Under the pieces are notes generated by a model that saw only the letters and a program-made list of their open reading frames with translations, had not been told where the DNA came from and did no database searches. Below, piece after piece: positions 12,830-27,059 of a stretch of DNA of 64,000 nt. The stretch comes from Plectrocnemia conspersa. Its lineage: Eukaryota; Arthropoda; Insecta; Trichoptera; Polycentropodidae. The translations under genes and the position numbers were made by a program. The stretch lies in NCBI GenBank assembly GCA_009617715.1, contig VTFK01000058.1, positions 124,001 to 188,000 on the forward strand, read 5' to 3'. Each line of letters starts with the position of its first letter. The first letter of the stretch is position 1.

Positions 12830-15800
12830 GTATCACGTAAATATTGCTGAATTCAACTTCGTCATCGAAATTTTCAAGCCTCTAGCCTACCTAATTTATC
12901 GCCCGCAATTCACCATCAGCAATTTATCGCTAGCAGTTTATTGCCCCATCGATTAAAATATTTAAAAAATCTCATTTTTGTGACATAAATAAACTTGTGC
13001 AACGATACTATTTAATTGATATAAAATATCAAAACGTCAAGCAGATCAAAATAAGAGTCATTTACTGATTAATTGTAGTTACATAAACATAACACATTTA
13101 TTTAATATATACAGTGTCGCTTTTGGACGAAAGCCTTGCTCGCCAATCTTGAGGTAGTAATAAAGTAAATGGTCGCCAGGGATATTGAAGTGGAGTACAG
13201 CGAACGTGTCATTAAAACTTTATCCTCGTCCATTATACGGCGTTATATTACGTATTGTATGCAATTGGAACACGTATTATGACGCAATTTGCCGTTTCAA
13301 CGTTAATGTACGTTCTGGCGTTAATATTAATTGTTAAAGAATTCCTGGGTTATTTTTTAAAGTTCGATTAAATAACGCACATCATCGCATTGAATGAGTT
13401 TTAAATGCATATAAATTTTCCCATACGTAATTTTATATCGTTTCGAGTTTCTAACTCACATTTTCCGCTCAACTTTCGCTTCATCCATTTAAGTTTCGCT
13501 AAAAGTTTTCATAAGTTCGCGGTGACGCGTTTAAAAGTAGCCCCTGCAATATTCAAAGTTGTATTATATAAAAGCAATACATTTTCTTATGTCAGAATCA
13601 CTCCTATGTAATAGCTTATATTTTCCTACGTTGAGCTACTGTACAATGATTACAAATCATATTTCAAACAATATTTATTTAACGCGATGCCTTTCTAGAC
13701 GAGTTACCAAGCTTATGAAGAAAAGTTTTTATGGTTATTGAAAGCTTTTGAGCAATTGTGCAATGTATCTCAATAGATAAAGTCTATTAATATTTCATTA
13801 TTATCTACAGTTTATTTATGGTTTCAAGTTGAATGTATGTTTATATATTTGACGTAATATACAAGTCATATTTGACGTATATATTTACAACGAACGGACA
13901 TAAAGCTTCTTATCATGTCATCGTTTCACCTTGCTACGTCGATACAAGCCAGACATGAAATGCATTATGAATGCGGTCTGAGGGAAAAACGTCACGCTCG
14001 TCATATTTATGCCGCGAAGGGGATAACACAATCGATCTAATGGGTTTTTAGTGAAAAAGGACAACGACTATTTATTGTATAATACGTATGTAGTATGTAT
14101 TATGTATGTATGGTAGCAATCAGCCAAATGGCGACGCAAACGGCACCAATTTGAATAATAAAAACGGCACTAAATGAGACTAGATAGAGTTTTACGACCG
14201 CGATGGCTCGCAATAGAGGTCGTAAATAATCTGAGATTTTTTGTCAAAGAAAACTTTGAAAAAATCGGAATTTACCCTTTGAGCGCTATAAGCCTTTGTA
14301 TACCGATTTAAAATCAGGTAAAAGTATTCAAAATGATTTCCTGCATACTTTTTATTAACAAATACGCACTGCTTGAAAAATAAATAATGTTATGTTCTGA
14401 TATAATTTAATCAGAATCAAATACGTTGGAGATATCTTTAGGACTATGTATCTTTACTTATCTAATATTTTTTCTTTCCAAGTTGAATCTTAGGGTCTTG
14501 ATATTATAACCCAAAAACTATACTAATCTTATGAAAGTCGATTGGACCAGAAAACAATGCGAATGTGGAACATGCTGTGAGTGTTTTAACTCGCGACTCG
14601 AAATGAGGTTTTTGATATATCTTAACCCTTTTATTGCGATCGTGCCTCGGGACTTTTGTCGGTTGCCAGAAACACTTTTTGCTTTGGCCGTTATTAAACG
14701 AGTTAGCTAGAGATAACCGCCGCTTGGAAAAAGTATATTAATTCAGAGCTCGGTATACGTGACTTTGAAATTCGATAGAAAAATACCGCTTCCCACACGC
14801 ACGTGTCGAATTCTTATGCTTTCGGTAATGGTATTGATTACAAGGTTAAAATTAGTTATAAATCACAATAAGGTATAGAATTGCAATTGGTGGTACACAC
14901 ACTAAAAATACGCCCACGTTCGTTTATCGAATTTCTGGAATACATTCATAAATTTTAAGCATGTTTACAAGCAGTACACGTGTAAATTTATGAGCTTTAA
15001 AAACTTGATATTTATATATTTCTATTAACTTTTTGGAATAAAATATTAATGAACATATTTTCCACATTAATCGATTAATCAATTGATTAACACAATCTAA
15101 TTTATGATTTTCTTTTAAATATTATATAAAATATTAAGTATTTCAATATATTAGTAACCCTAAAAATACCCTTCAAAATATCGCAAAAATTTATCCAAAA
15201 ATAAAGTTTTTGTATTGGGTCTGTTTTATGTTATATTTTCGAAAAATGAATATATTTTTACCATATAACTAATTAAGATTAAATAGAACTTTTAGAGATC
15301 GAATACATATTAAAATATGTATATATACATGGGCCCTCAAACTTAAATTTTAAATGGAATGAAGCCTTCTCAAAGAATTTTTTTAATAAAATCGAAATAT
15401 ATATATTTTTTTTAAATATAGAAAATTCAGTTTTAGGACTAACTATTTATACATGCAGCCCAAAAATAAAAATAATATCAGGTTCTTCTATAAGTCTACG
15501 TTTTTTTCTTAAATTTGGAAAAAAATATTACTTTTTGTTATTCTTTCGGTGTTCGTTAACAGTGTTCGTATTGGTGCTCGGTATATTTTTTGTTTCGATT
15601 TTTTCAATATTATGATTTTTTTCATTATGAGTTTCAACTTGGTCATTATGCAGCAATAGAAGTTAATATCTACGTATGAACGGGTAGTCCTTAGAAGTTG
15701 TTAGTGAGGATATTAGGGCTGCCTTTGATTCAGATCCGTAATTAATGCTGCTAGAGCTAGCATAAAAGCTCAACTTGTCGCCTACAACAGTTTTAGCAAT

Positions 15801-18715
15801 TAAAAAAATGGCAAGGTGTCAACTAGCAAAATATGGGTACCAAATAAATTGTTTTTAGAAAACCTTATGCAGCGTATCTCAATATGCCAATCATTATTGA
15901 TTCTAGAATAGGAAAATTCATTTTTGTGCCATCGGTTGCCTTCATGTGTCGAATAACAATGGTAGAAAAATATCAATGAATTTTGTTTTTCACTAACTAT
16001 TTTTCTAAAAATTGCTACAAATTACTAATATCTATTTAGATCTCTGCACCAGTTTTTTGGTTAAATTGAGTATCTCACAAAAACAAATTAATGAATTTAT
16101 TGCTTCCAAAACTAAATTTATTTTCAGATCAAGTATTAAAAAATTGATTTACATGTGTGGAATAATTGTAATATTAAAATTATTACACGTTTTATTTTTT
16201 TACTCATTTAACCTGAATTTTAAAAGGAGAAGATACTTATGAAACAACCTGTATTGCTATTTTATTTTATTATTAACGTCGCAAACTATATCCATTAAGG
16301 CATATTATTTAAACAGCACTTTGACGCATTTAAAAGTATGCAATATTTATTTTAATTCTTAAAAATAATTAGATAAACATAAATATACTTTTTTATAAAA
16401 TATTTAATATAACACTTATCCATCCATTTTAGAGTGCTTGCACATAAAATCGTGGATATTCGTGACAAAAGTGTTTCTCACTAGTAACACAGGCTTCGGG
16501 CACTATTGTATCAGGGAATGATTTATGCAAAAGGCTTCTTGGTTCAAATTTATATGTATATATTACATACACATATGTATATACAATATGAACCACATAT
16601 GTATATGGTTAAAAATGAAATCACACAATGTGAAAAATGAATGCAAGCGTTTGAAAAATTCATTCAATGTTTTCATACAACGTGCACAAATATGAGAGCG
16701 CCCTCCCCGAGGTGAGTTTGGAATTATTCGCGACATTTTTTCGCACGATCCCATATATAATTTAATAGGGGAGAAATGAAAGATGAAAGGATAAATCTGA
16801 ACAAAAATAAAAAATACCCACACACAAAGGATTTGCTGTCGCTAAAGAAAATAAGGGCTGGATTCGAAGCGACATTGTTTGATGAATATAGAAAACCGAC
16901 TGTTTACTCGCGAAGAAATGCGATTGATGTAGAAATACCTTATAAAAAAAATTATCTAAATATTTATTATTATATACATACACTAAAACATCGATTAAAT
17001 GTATTTTAATATTTTTTTTGAAGAAAATAAATATGAAATACCTTGACATCTCCTGCGTCTCAAGGCAGACCTGCACAACAGAACAATTGCATTTCTTGAA
17101 ATGTATTATGAATGATTACTAAAATAAAACGAACATCCATGAAAATGTGCACTAAAAAAATATGTAACACGAGCAACAGCAATCGAAATTTATAATATAA
17201 ACATTTACATACATACATATGGTGCTGCAAGACGAAAACACGTGAATTAGACTAATATATGAATTAAAAAACAAAATAAAAAATAAAAATAATAATATTT
17301 AAACCTTAATATTAAACAACTGCAGAAAAATTATTTTATATTTATTTAGAGTGACTGTATTGAAAAAGTTAACTTAATGATAGTTATTTAGGAGTTATAG
17401 TTATATTTAAGCATCATTAGTTTTGTATCAAGTGTTACCCGATGTTATAGCAGTATTATAGTAGTCATACTTTACAATTAGGGTTCCTAATCAAATATTT
17501 GATTATGCAATTTTTTCACCAGATTTTAAAAATATGAACATTAAAATAATCTATAAAATATTATATTGGAATAATCGATAAAATATTCGTTTATAATATC
17601 TCAAGTGAAATTTAAAAAACATCTTAAAATGTAACAATTTATATACTTAAACAATACAGTTTATCTCCCTCAATATACCCGAGTAACAGGTGCCACTCTA
17701 AAATTCTTGATTCTTTATACGTATTTATTTTGTTTCGAAATGCGAGAAAATGGCAATTTTTATCGGCGGTCGCTACTATGATCGAAATTAGCAGAATTCT
17801 CTCGTTGAACGAAACAAAATATTAAAAAAGGCCCAGCATTTAATAAAGTTTAATGCTTATCTCAAAAACAGACGTGCGTCCAATTTTTTTGTGAAGTTCG
17901 TGTTACATTTTTGTATTTATTATTTAAAGACGCAAATATTTTATTTCAATAACTCGATCGCGATTAATTTATATGCAAATACGCACAAAACAAACGCTGA
18001 AACGAATTCAACCTTAATGTATAATATAAGCTACTGTATTATATTATATATACAATAAATTTGATAAAATTTTGTATTAAAATGTTGCATAAATTTTGCT
18101 AAATAAATTCAATCGCAGATTCCGATAATTTTAAAAAATTGAAATTACGTCCCTGATTAAAGTATGTTAAGCATTGTTCTTTTGACGCCTTACTGTGATT
18201 CGCCCATAGTTGTGTTATGTACATTTTATAAAATTCAAAAGTTTAACGAAGATGAAAGTAGTTATTAATTAAGTAAAATAATTATTAGAAACCAATATTA
18301 TTATTTAGGCATTTAATTTATTTTAGTGATTAAATGGTTCACTAAATAAATATAAGTAAAAACCAAGAATAAAATTACGAAACATATTAGAATATAGGAA
18401 TACTTCATTCACTTTTTATTCCCTACCATAATACAATGGTATAAAAGTTGTTCATAATATATTGATAGAACTATTCTAAATATTGTCTTACATATATTAT
18501 TCTATCGACATTGTAAAACAAATTAATATTGACAGGAAAATTAATATTGTTGTCATATATTAAAGATTACAGTTACATATAGAATATTTATCCTTAAATT
18601 TATTTTCTATAATTGATTCTGAGTAATTCATTCAAAAGTCACAAAAATTAAAAGTCGTTATAGTTATTTTGTAATAAAAAATTACGCACTAATACGCACA
18701 TATTTAAAAAAATCT
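12830..18715. other. Noncoding DNA with several mildly GC-raised patches
   Basis: No gene recognised. Patches of higher GC lie at about 13120-13330, 13900-14250, 14520-14850, 16660-16930 and 17690-18010; none has a convincing exon. At 15066-15090 homeodomain-type ATTA/TAAT cores are packed in overlapping palindromes (ATTAATCGATTAATC, then CAATTGATTAA). Short ORFs around 16563-17076 overlap on both strands and look like chance. Confidence 0.5.
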
Positions 18716-18718
18716 AAT

Positions 18719-19135
18719 GCTTGCACTACACTCTGTGGAAGTTGTCCGAACCGAAGTTTAACTGAAGTCGGTTGAAGTCGCCGACTTCCGAGTAGCGGCC
18801 ACACTGCCACAAATTTAATATGCCGCCTGGACGGCGGCCGTGAACGACGTCCGCACGGCGACTGCTGTCACATACAGCTGACATATTTGCGCGAGATCGA
18901 AAAATGTGCAAAATAATCACAATTTTTAAATTGTCATATTATTTAAATTAAGCTACAAATAATTATAAGACTTTGTGTGGGCACTCACCAATACAATATC
19001 AGTGAAAACTTTTCGGTCGCAAATATTTAATTTACGCAAAATCTTTGTCGGCTTTTGCAAAATGCCATAAAACATATAAATGATACTTCAGAATATTTGT
19101 GACTATCCTAGAATTTGTCGCCATCGATTCTTAAA
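18719..19135 (+). mobile_element. TIR element family, copy 1 (5' part only)
   Basis: Starts with GCTTGCACTACACTCTG and matches the first ~400 bp of the copy at 44605. Shared landmarks include GAAGTTGTCCGA, AACTGAAGTCGG, the CACACTGCCACAAATTT region, GGACGGCGGC, GATCGAAAAATGTG, a GTGTGGGCACTCACC stretch and GTCGCCATCGATTCT at the right edge. Relative to copy 2 it carries an extra GC-rich stretch near 18835-18865 and lacks a 9-bp piece near 19100. The 3' half and right terminal repeat are missing. No transposase is encoded. Confidence 0.8.
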
Positions 19136-19139
19136 ATTT

Positions 19140-22100
19140 CAAAATAGCACTAAATAAAAGAAGCGACGCGAAAGCAAATTTGGTACAAATAAATATAAAT
19201 TCATTTAAACAAACCTATTTGAAAATGAATCCTCTTGTTTCCTTAGTAACAAACAAAAGAGACAATAATTAAACACAAGATCGAATCAAAGACGACGCAG
19301 TTCAACAGTCTGCGGCGGCTGAGATAAGGTAAAATTACGCCACAGATGATGATGTGTAATAATATTAGTAACTAAATTTTATGTTGACACAATTGATTCA
19401 ATGTCAGCTTTTTTATCTATTATATAAAAGTGATAAAGTTGCATTTTATCGTCACCTTCAAAGACGAAATAATAAAAAGCTCTGCGCGAACAGCGCAACA
19501 TTATATCGTAATTTCGGTACGTAAACGTAAATCACGCTCAATGGATTTCACGTTGAATAAATGTCGTGTAAACATCATAAGCTCGGCAATAAAAAGTGTT
19601 TTTTCTTTCTTTCTTTGTTTCATTTTTATGATTCAGAGCAGGGCTCAAGAGCGAAACGGCTTGGCGACATATTGGTCGCCATGTTTGTTACGTTGTAACG
19701 TTTCTTCTTCGTTCACGTAGAATAAGTAAATGTATGTGTTTTCATTTTGAGAATTGCGACTGATTGACGTCGCTGTTTTGTGGTTCTTTAGCCTTTGGAT
19801 AATCTTGTGTAAACAATATTTAGATTATTTGTATAAATAAATAAATTATTAAATAATAATAATTTTACAAAGTAAATTAGCTTGGTACTCTCTTGAGCAT
19901 AAAATATGGTTTTAGGAATTATTGGGCAGCGATATACATAATTAAGTTTATTAGTGAATATTGTGGTTAAAATAAAAATTAGAGCGAAATTGCTTTTAAT
20001 TAAAATTAAATAGCAATGCTTAAAATATAATATATAATATTAAGCTTTTAATTTGCTTATTTTAAATATTTTTATAAATATAAACACAAATTTAAATAGA
20101 GAGTCGCAATCGATATTTTTGTTTTATATAATGAATTCCATTTATATAAAATATTTTCCTTAAAAAATGTATATGTATTTCAGTACAAATATTATATATA
20201 TAAAATATATTCATGTTTTAATATTTTTTTTTCAAGTTTGTATGATCATAAAGTATACAAAGACAAATATATTCCCAACCCATTGAAACTAGTTATGGAA
20301 AATAGATATACGAGTATCACTATAGTCAAAAATTTGCCATAAATGTTTCCCTTTTTTTTTCACAAAGATGTTTAACTGATTTTTTTATTTCATGAAAGTC
20401 ATTAAGTTCTATGATATATAATTGATTTTAATAATTTGATTTAACAATTTGATTTTGGATTACTAAAAATTGATTTCAATTGCATTTTTATATTTAATTA
20501 CGAGATACATTTGTATAACCTACATATTTATATTTATTTAAGCAAATGTTGTCTCGTGAAATCGTGGCAATATTATTTTAATCGTTACTATACATATTTG
20601 AGAACACTTAATGCTTTTGAATATCCTATTAATTATTTTTAATATGTTATGATTTCATAGAAAATTTATTTATTGTAGAATATAAAAATATTGCGCAAAT
20701 ATCGTTATAAAATAATCCCAATAAAATATATATTGAAATTTTATCTATTAAAAAAATATTTTTTAATTAATTGCTAGTCTTTATTTTTTTGTAACGAGAT
20801 TTCCCCACAAGTCTGCGAACAATTCGGGTAATTATTGTATATACTTGCTGTTTATTACCGGTAATTTTTTTCTCTAAAAATTTGATTGAACTACGGATTT
20901 CGGACATCGAATCTGGACTAGTTATGAAGTGAAGAGAGAAGCGGTTTTAACCGTCTGTGTCTGGTGATTAGCGTAGCTGGATTTGGCAAGGATTTATTTT
21001 TTCATGTCCTAAGTCAGGAATGTCACATGGAAATTACTTATGAAGTGTTGGCTGAATCAAATTCGTAATGGAAGTGCCAGTATAAGTACAATTCAGATAA
21101 AAGTCGTTTCCGAATTTAAATATAATGAAATAAAAATATATTCAGTCAAACAGAGTTATGTTGAAACAGTCTTTAGTACGAGAAAAGCATCCGCTTTCAC
21201 TTCGCCTGTACGATCTAGTCCAGGCAAGCAGTCACTCTAAATCTTCATAAGTCCAATTCGATCTTTGATAACTGTGATAAATTTGAAGACTGTGACAATT
21301 TCATTTTACGGCCGTTTTTCAAACTGTTTTGATTTAAAATGGTTCAATAAAAATAAACGTGTGTAGCACACAATATAACGTATAGCTTTATTCTATATTT
21401 CGCTAAAAATAAACCTGATTAAATGTTTTTGTCACAAAGACAATTTATTTATTGCCTGCTTAACATTTAACCCTACTCAAACGTACCCAAAAATAAAAGT
21501 AATATTAGATTACGAATGAATTGATCTTATTATCACGTATATTATGGTAATATGTTTCTCATTATTAATTTATTATTATTTTATTATGACTTGTCATTTA
21601 TTAGGATCCTTACACAAACATTATTATTTCTGACATGACACAATATCGCCATAAGTCATCCAAGAGCTTCCTTCCGAGAACGGTTCGTTCTCATTAATAA
21701 ATACACATCGGCCAAATCAAGTAGGTATTTCATCCGACTCACACCATTGTCTTATCCTTACTTAATTCCAACAGGAAGCAACAGAAGATAGACCGGGGAA
21801 TAATTGATCAATCCAGAGATGTCGCCAGGAAGTCCTTTCGACGGAATCGAAAATGCGATTTGGGACGGGAAGTGGGTGAAAAAATCCGATATGTGCATTG
21901 AAATTATTTTAAGCTTTTAAATTAATGAGTAAGTATTAAATTCAATTAATTACACTTAAGTTATAATGTAACGTTTAAAACTTTATATCAATAATGAAAT
22001 CTTGACGTTGATCTAATTTGTATATTTCAATGTGTTAATGCATAAAAAGATAAAAATCATCTGGTTCTATTTTTGCACCATATATGATATCTATACCTTA

Positions 22101-23225
22101 TCTATATAAGTGTCGTCAGATTCAACATATGCATAAGCATTGGGCTTAGGATGAATGTCTAAATTAATTATTTATACACAAGAATTTTTGTATTTCGTGC
22201 AAATTTTTTTTTGTCTCAAACAATATGATGAATTTTATTTCATCCAAAGTGATAATTTGAGGGAGATGTAATAAAAAGTTACATATATTTACAACTATCC
22301 ATAGAGTGGATTGGAAACAATCGCAAATGATTTATTAAATCCGGCAACTGTATATCATCCAAAAACTTTGCTGTTGAAAATAAATTATATTGTGTGAAAT
22401 AAAATTCCACAATCGATAGAACAAGCACTAAAGCATTACAACACAAATATGAATTGATAGATCACGTATATTACAATACAAACTAAGTGGTAAAGAAGTA
22501 TAAAAATACTAAAACCCTGAATAAAGAAATTGTATTTATTAAAAAAAACAAAATGGAAATATGATAAGATAAAGCATCGGATGAAGAAAATAGAATGACA
22601 TCTGAAAAGTTATTCGAAGCACAAATTTATGCTTTTAAAACAACATTGTTTCAAATGGAATAAATTATCTGTCAGATCGATTTTTGTTTTCTCTGTGGCT
22701 TGTCTTTAAAATCAATTGACGTTGCTGTTCAGCTGCAAATTTTGGTATTTATGTAAAGAAAGTATTGAAAACGTTCAAATGTAATATTTAAAGTTTCGAA
22801 ATTAAAAAAATACATTAAAACATTAAAGCGCTTAATATTCTACATTAGATTATTTGAGCTTTATCCAAATATCTATTTCAGGATATTTATTTTTACTATA
22901 TAGTGTGAGAGAACTTTCAGTTAAGATGTTTATTAATTATTAAAGATCGACTTTTTGACAAGAACGAATGTTCGATATTTTTTTTGTACTTGATTTTGCT
23001 TGCTTGTTTTTCTTGATTTTGCTTGAAGGAAAGCTAGAAAAGTTAAATAAAATAATATTGTGTATAAAAAATATGTAATTAACATTGTTTTTAGTTTTTA
23101 AGGTTTGGAAGGTAAAGGTGTGTGACTTTACAGCCAAATAGACGCCATAAAATTTTATAACAGTTATTTTATAAACATATATAAATTACTACATATATAG
23201 AAAAAAGAAAATGCCGCTATCAGGT
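19140..23225. other. Noncoding DNA
   Basis: No gene recognised. Mildly GC-raised patches at 19260-19740 (with a 96-codon ORF lacking any domain), 20800-21330 and 21640-21900; the rest is very AT-rich. No mobile-element ends were recognised. Confidence 0.5.
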
Positions 23226-23229
23226 AGAA

Positions 23230-24250
23230 TAGTTTATGTGACTGGTCTTAGAAATCAGTGGAGTTGTATAATTGTCGACTTTTTCTTCGTTAGCACCTAG
23301 AATGTGTTTTTATAATGCTCTCTGAACGATTCACTGATGTCTCTTATGTTGAGGCCATATCCTGGAAGTACTATTTTATAATGGTGGTTCGAGAGAGCTC
23401 TGGCGAATCGAAAATTTGCGAGCCAATTGCAACGCTTTATGAACACACTCTGAGATGTGTTCACGCCTTAAGAGAAACAGTCTAGATAGCCACCTCAGCG
23501 ATCGGTAACCACAAGTAAAATAACAATAGTAATGTGCGCATGGGTAGAATATATTGTCTAGCGTGCGTTCATTTTTAAACAACGTTGTTCATGCAATGTT
23601 TTAAATTATTTCGCCACAAGACCTCTCTATCATTGTTGTGTGTGGTTTCAACACTTTCGAGGCGGGTTGCCTTCTCTTTTCGTTTGTTTGAATGGTCGTT
23701 AGAGTGACCTCTGAATTATAACAAATTGTGGTGGTTCAAACCCCCACAGTTTTAAATATATATAAAAGGTCTAAAAATAAAACTTATCACAAAGCACCAT
23801 AAAACAAAGCTAGTAAAGTATGCGTATGTTAGTAGGGTGGTACTATAAATTATACGACAGGAGTCAAGGTCAAATTTGATCTGCATTGCCTTTATTTTAC
23901 ATCAGGTCCAAATTCTAAGGTAAAACAGCTCGTTTCCTATTCGCTAGTTCAGGAAACAAAAGGATCTAGTTCGTCGCATGGGTCGTAAAAAATTTAAAGC
24001 CCACGCATTTTTCGAGGACCGTCAGTTTACGACCGCTGGATCACACAGCGCAGCGACGGGACCACAAATCCGACTTAAATGCATTAGCATGCATTATTCA
24101 CGTGGAATCGTGACGGAGCTGTTAAAATCCCTGTAACAAAACCTTATCACCAGACGACACATACGCGAGCTTTGACAGGTTCGCACCTGAGACAGGCGCC
24201 TGTCTGATACCACTTTTAGCGCCCAACGTATAAAGGAAATTCATATTTGG
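23230..24250. promoter_or_regulatory. GC-raised block with 16-bp perfect palindrome
   Basis: The part from 23880 to 24250 is among the GC-richer stretches of the window. It contains a perfect palindrome AGACAGGCGCCTGTCT (24190-24205) next to a CACCTG E-box, and TGCATTAGCATGCAT (near 24079), which resembles overlapping POU-type octamer halves. ORFs in it are short and unrecognised. I read it as a possible enhancer; that role is inference from motif density only. Confidence 0.3.
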
Positions 24251-24719
24251 ATAGGTGTTGGGATTGGTCGAATAATTGCTTTTTCAGATTTTTAGTTGAA
24301 TGATTCAGAAATTAATTTATTATTTTTGTATTATTATATTAACATAATATATGAATATATTACTAAATTAAGGATCCAAGATTTTTAACATCGCAATAAC
24401 GTTTCATATAAAAAATGCTATCACAATAAAATAAAGCGGCCATAAAACCGCATTCGTAAAAAAATGGAATAAGACATGTATGCACGTATGTATAATAAAA
24501 TGTCTGGTTCTACTGATAGTATCTACTTTAATCTTATTTAATATCCATGTTCATGATATTTTTCTATGACGTAATAATCTTTTTTATTTACTCAAATATT
24601 GTTTTACTTTATTTCGAGGTGTATGTTACTTTCGTGTCGCTCATTATATGATTTTGATTATTTATTTATTTATTTTATGTCGGACAGCAATTTTTAATTT
24701 GAACAAACCTTTTCATTTT

Positions 24720-25060
24720 CTGTTCCATCGTGCTCCCTCGTTTATAATACCCGGCGAGCACTAATCCTCGATAATCCAGCGGTGGTGGGTGGCAGAGATC
24801 CCCTTAGGAATGTTTCTTCAATTGAAACGCGAATTGGAAAGGGATGTCTCACAAAAGGCGTCGGCGAAAGCAAACGACGCCACCCGCAGAATGCGCCGCC
24901 CTGGGGCGTCGTCCAAACTAATTGAGTTTTGCATTTGCCAAAACACTTGCATAGTACATACTACAACTGACGGCGAGCAATAGCGCTGAATTTGCTGAAA
25001 ACGCGAAAACAATCCGGAACTGCAGCTGAATTTTCTGTTTGTTCCTGTTACTAGCGAATG
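24720..25060. other. GC-raised island, ORFs on both strands
   Basis: Open for 64 codons on plus (24789-24983) and 96 on minus (24818-25108). The plus peptide contains a short charged helix-like run, but neither has a known family or clear splice sites. Candidate conserved noncoding element, or a small exon that I cannot prove. Confidence 0.35.
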
Positions 25061-25109
25061 GGGTGCCATTGTGTAATCTTGAGTAGTTTTTGAATTATTA
25101 AATAGCATT

Positions 25110-26525
25110 GTTGAGAATTTTTATTTTTTTGTAAAATTATTATCTTCATTAAACATACAAAAGGTATTTAAGAAGTACGAATTAAATCGATTGAGATCGC
25201 TAGGATTCACATAACATGGGAAATAAACCTAGGTTTATTGCAGTGACGTTTTGCTTGCTGGAATCACCAATTTGTTTTATGTATATGACAATGTTGTTGT
25301 GAATATACATAAAAGCCAACTAAAACACGAATCTGCTTAACAAGATAATTTCATTGGTGACCGTATATTTTTTTAATAGGCGTTTAACATTCAATATATT
25401 TTATGTAAAATGCCCAAAATAGAATATAAGGTTTAGGGCGCGGCGATGTGTTGGGTGTCAAAAAATAGAACTATGAAATAGAAACTGCAAAACATATTAG
25501 ATACTGTGATCATTTAAAAATATTTTTTATCAGCTCTTTACGTTAACCCTGGGCCTACTACTACATTCGAAATTTAAACTCCGTTTCTTTTAACAGAGTC
25601 ACTTTGAGGTATATCTATTTCGTTATTATTCATACATATATCATATATGTTAGTATATTTTTTTATGTTAAAATAGTGAAAGTTATAAGCTATCTATAAC
25701 ACGTGATAGAATACAAATTTAAAATTGGCACAACTTTTAGATTTAAATCTTATCGTTGAAGTAAAAAAAAGGCTATACAGTGTTATTTTACTATTTATCA
25801 TTTGAGGCTTTGTGTTACGTGTAGTTGAATATACTATAATATGTTAGTAAAAATATGTATAGCAATATATGTATTTCTTACACTACCATGATAACAAAAC
25901 ATATAATTTTGAATAAAAAATATATTTATTTTGTGATGGTATTCAATCTAAAAAAATACAATTATAAACCAATATCTCAATATTTTCATATTTTTGTGAA
26001 TATTATTTTTATACTTGTTTGATTTGTATTTCTGCCATTCTATTTCATTCCATTTTTCAATTATTTTACTGTCAATCAAAGTAGTATAAAATATTCAAAA
26101 CTTTTTGGACACATTCCATATTTATATAAGTTCATACAGAATATAACAGAAACTATATTTTTTTATTTTTCAACCCGACGACACTTATCGAGTGAAAAGA
26201 CAAACATTGTCACCGTCGTTTAGGTCAAGCGGGTGGAAAGTTTTCCTTTCCAGTTATCTACAGTCGTATTTTTACGCTTTTTGCATTTTTTTCCTGTCCC
26301 ACTTCAGGTCCGTAAAGAGCGTGATTTAAGGGCATATTTCTAGTTAGTTGTGTTTGTGTGTGTATGAGTGTAATAAAATAAGGCGACTAGGTGAAACTCG
26401 TGCTCGTAAATTTCGAACGTGATCATAAATCAAATATATTTTTTTATTTCTACGGAACACGAAAAAAATAATTTTATGGCTTACAGGACTCAAAGACAGG
26501 CTGTTAACCCTTTGCACTGTATTAT
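25110..26525. other. AT-rich noncoding DNA
   Basis: Nothing gene-like. A mixed-composition patch at 26160-26420 includes a GTGTGTTTGTGTGTG run. Confidence 0.55.
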
Positions 26526-26526
26526 A

Positions 26527-26611
26527 GCCTGTTAAATATAATTTACAATAATATTTTTATAAAGTGAATGTAGCTTTATAAAAATTGTATTATAAATTAT
26601 ATTTAACAAGC
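26527..26611. repeat. Imperfect inverted repeat, about 38-bp arms
   Basis: The left arm (from GCCTGTTAAATATAATTTA at 26527) pairs with the right arm (ending AAATTATATTTAACAAGC at 26611) with a few mismatches and one-base shifts around a short loop near 26569. Total about 85 bp. It looks like a small foldback (MITE-like) element or hairpin. No target duplication was identified. Confidence 0.7.
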
Positions 26612-27059
26612 AAAACTAATTTGCTTAACTCAGTACTGTTGAGAATAATGTTTTCATAACGATGAACGGAATTTACAAAAATGGACTAAGGATTTACATG
26701 TTGGATGCCAAATAACATAAACGTGCGAAAATAACTACAACGGGATCATAAAAAAAAATAATGACTCCAAAGCATTTTTTGCCACATAAAAACTCCCATA
26801 AGCCGCCTAATGAATATTGTTTTTAAAATGTGTTCATTATAGCAAAGTTCAGTTTAAATTCAACGTATGAAAATAAACATATATATTTGTGTATTTTCTT
26901 TCACAAATTAAACGTTTTCTTTATATTAGATATATTATTTATGGATTAATTTAACATAAAAATTAACTCGATAGCTAATTAAGCTTAATTATTAAATTGG
27001 TTAATGATTAAGAATATAATTTACTTTTGCAGATTTAACCATCTCTCACTTTTTCGGCT

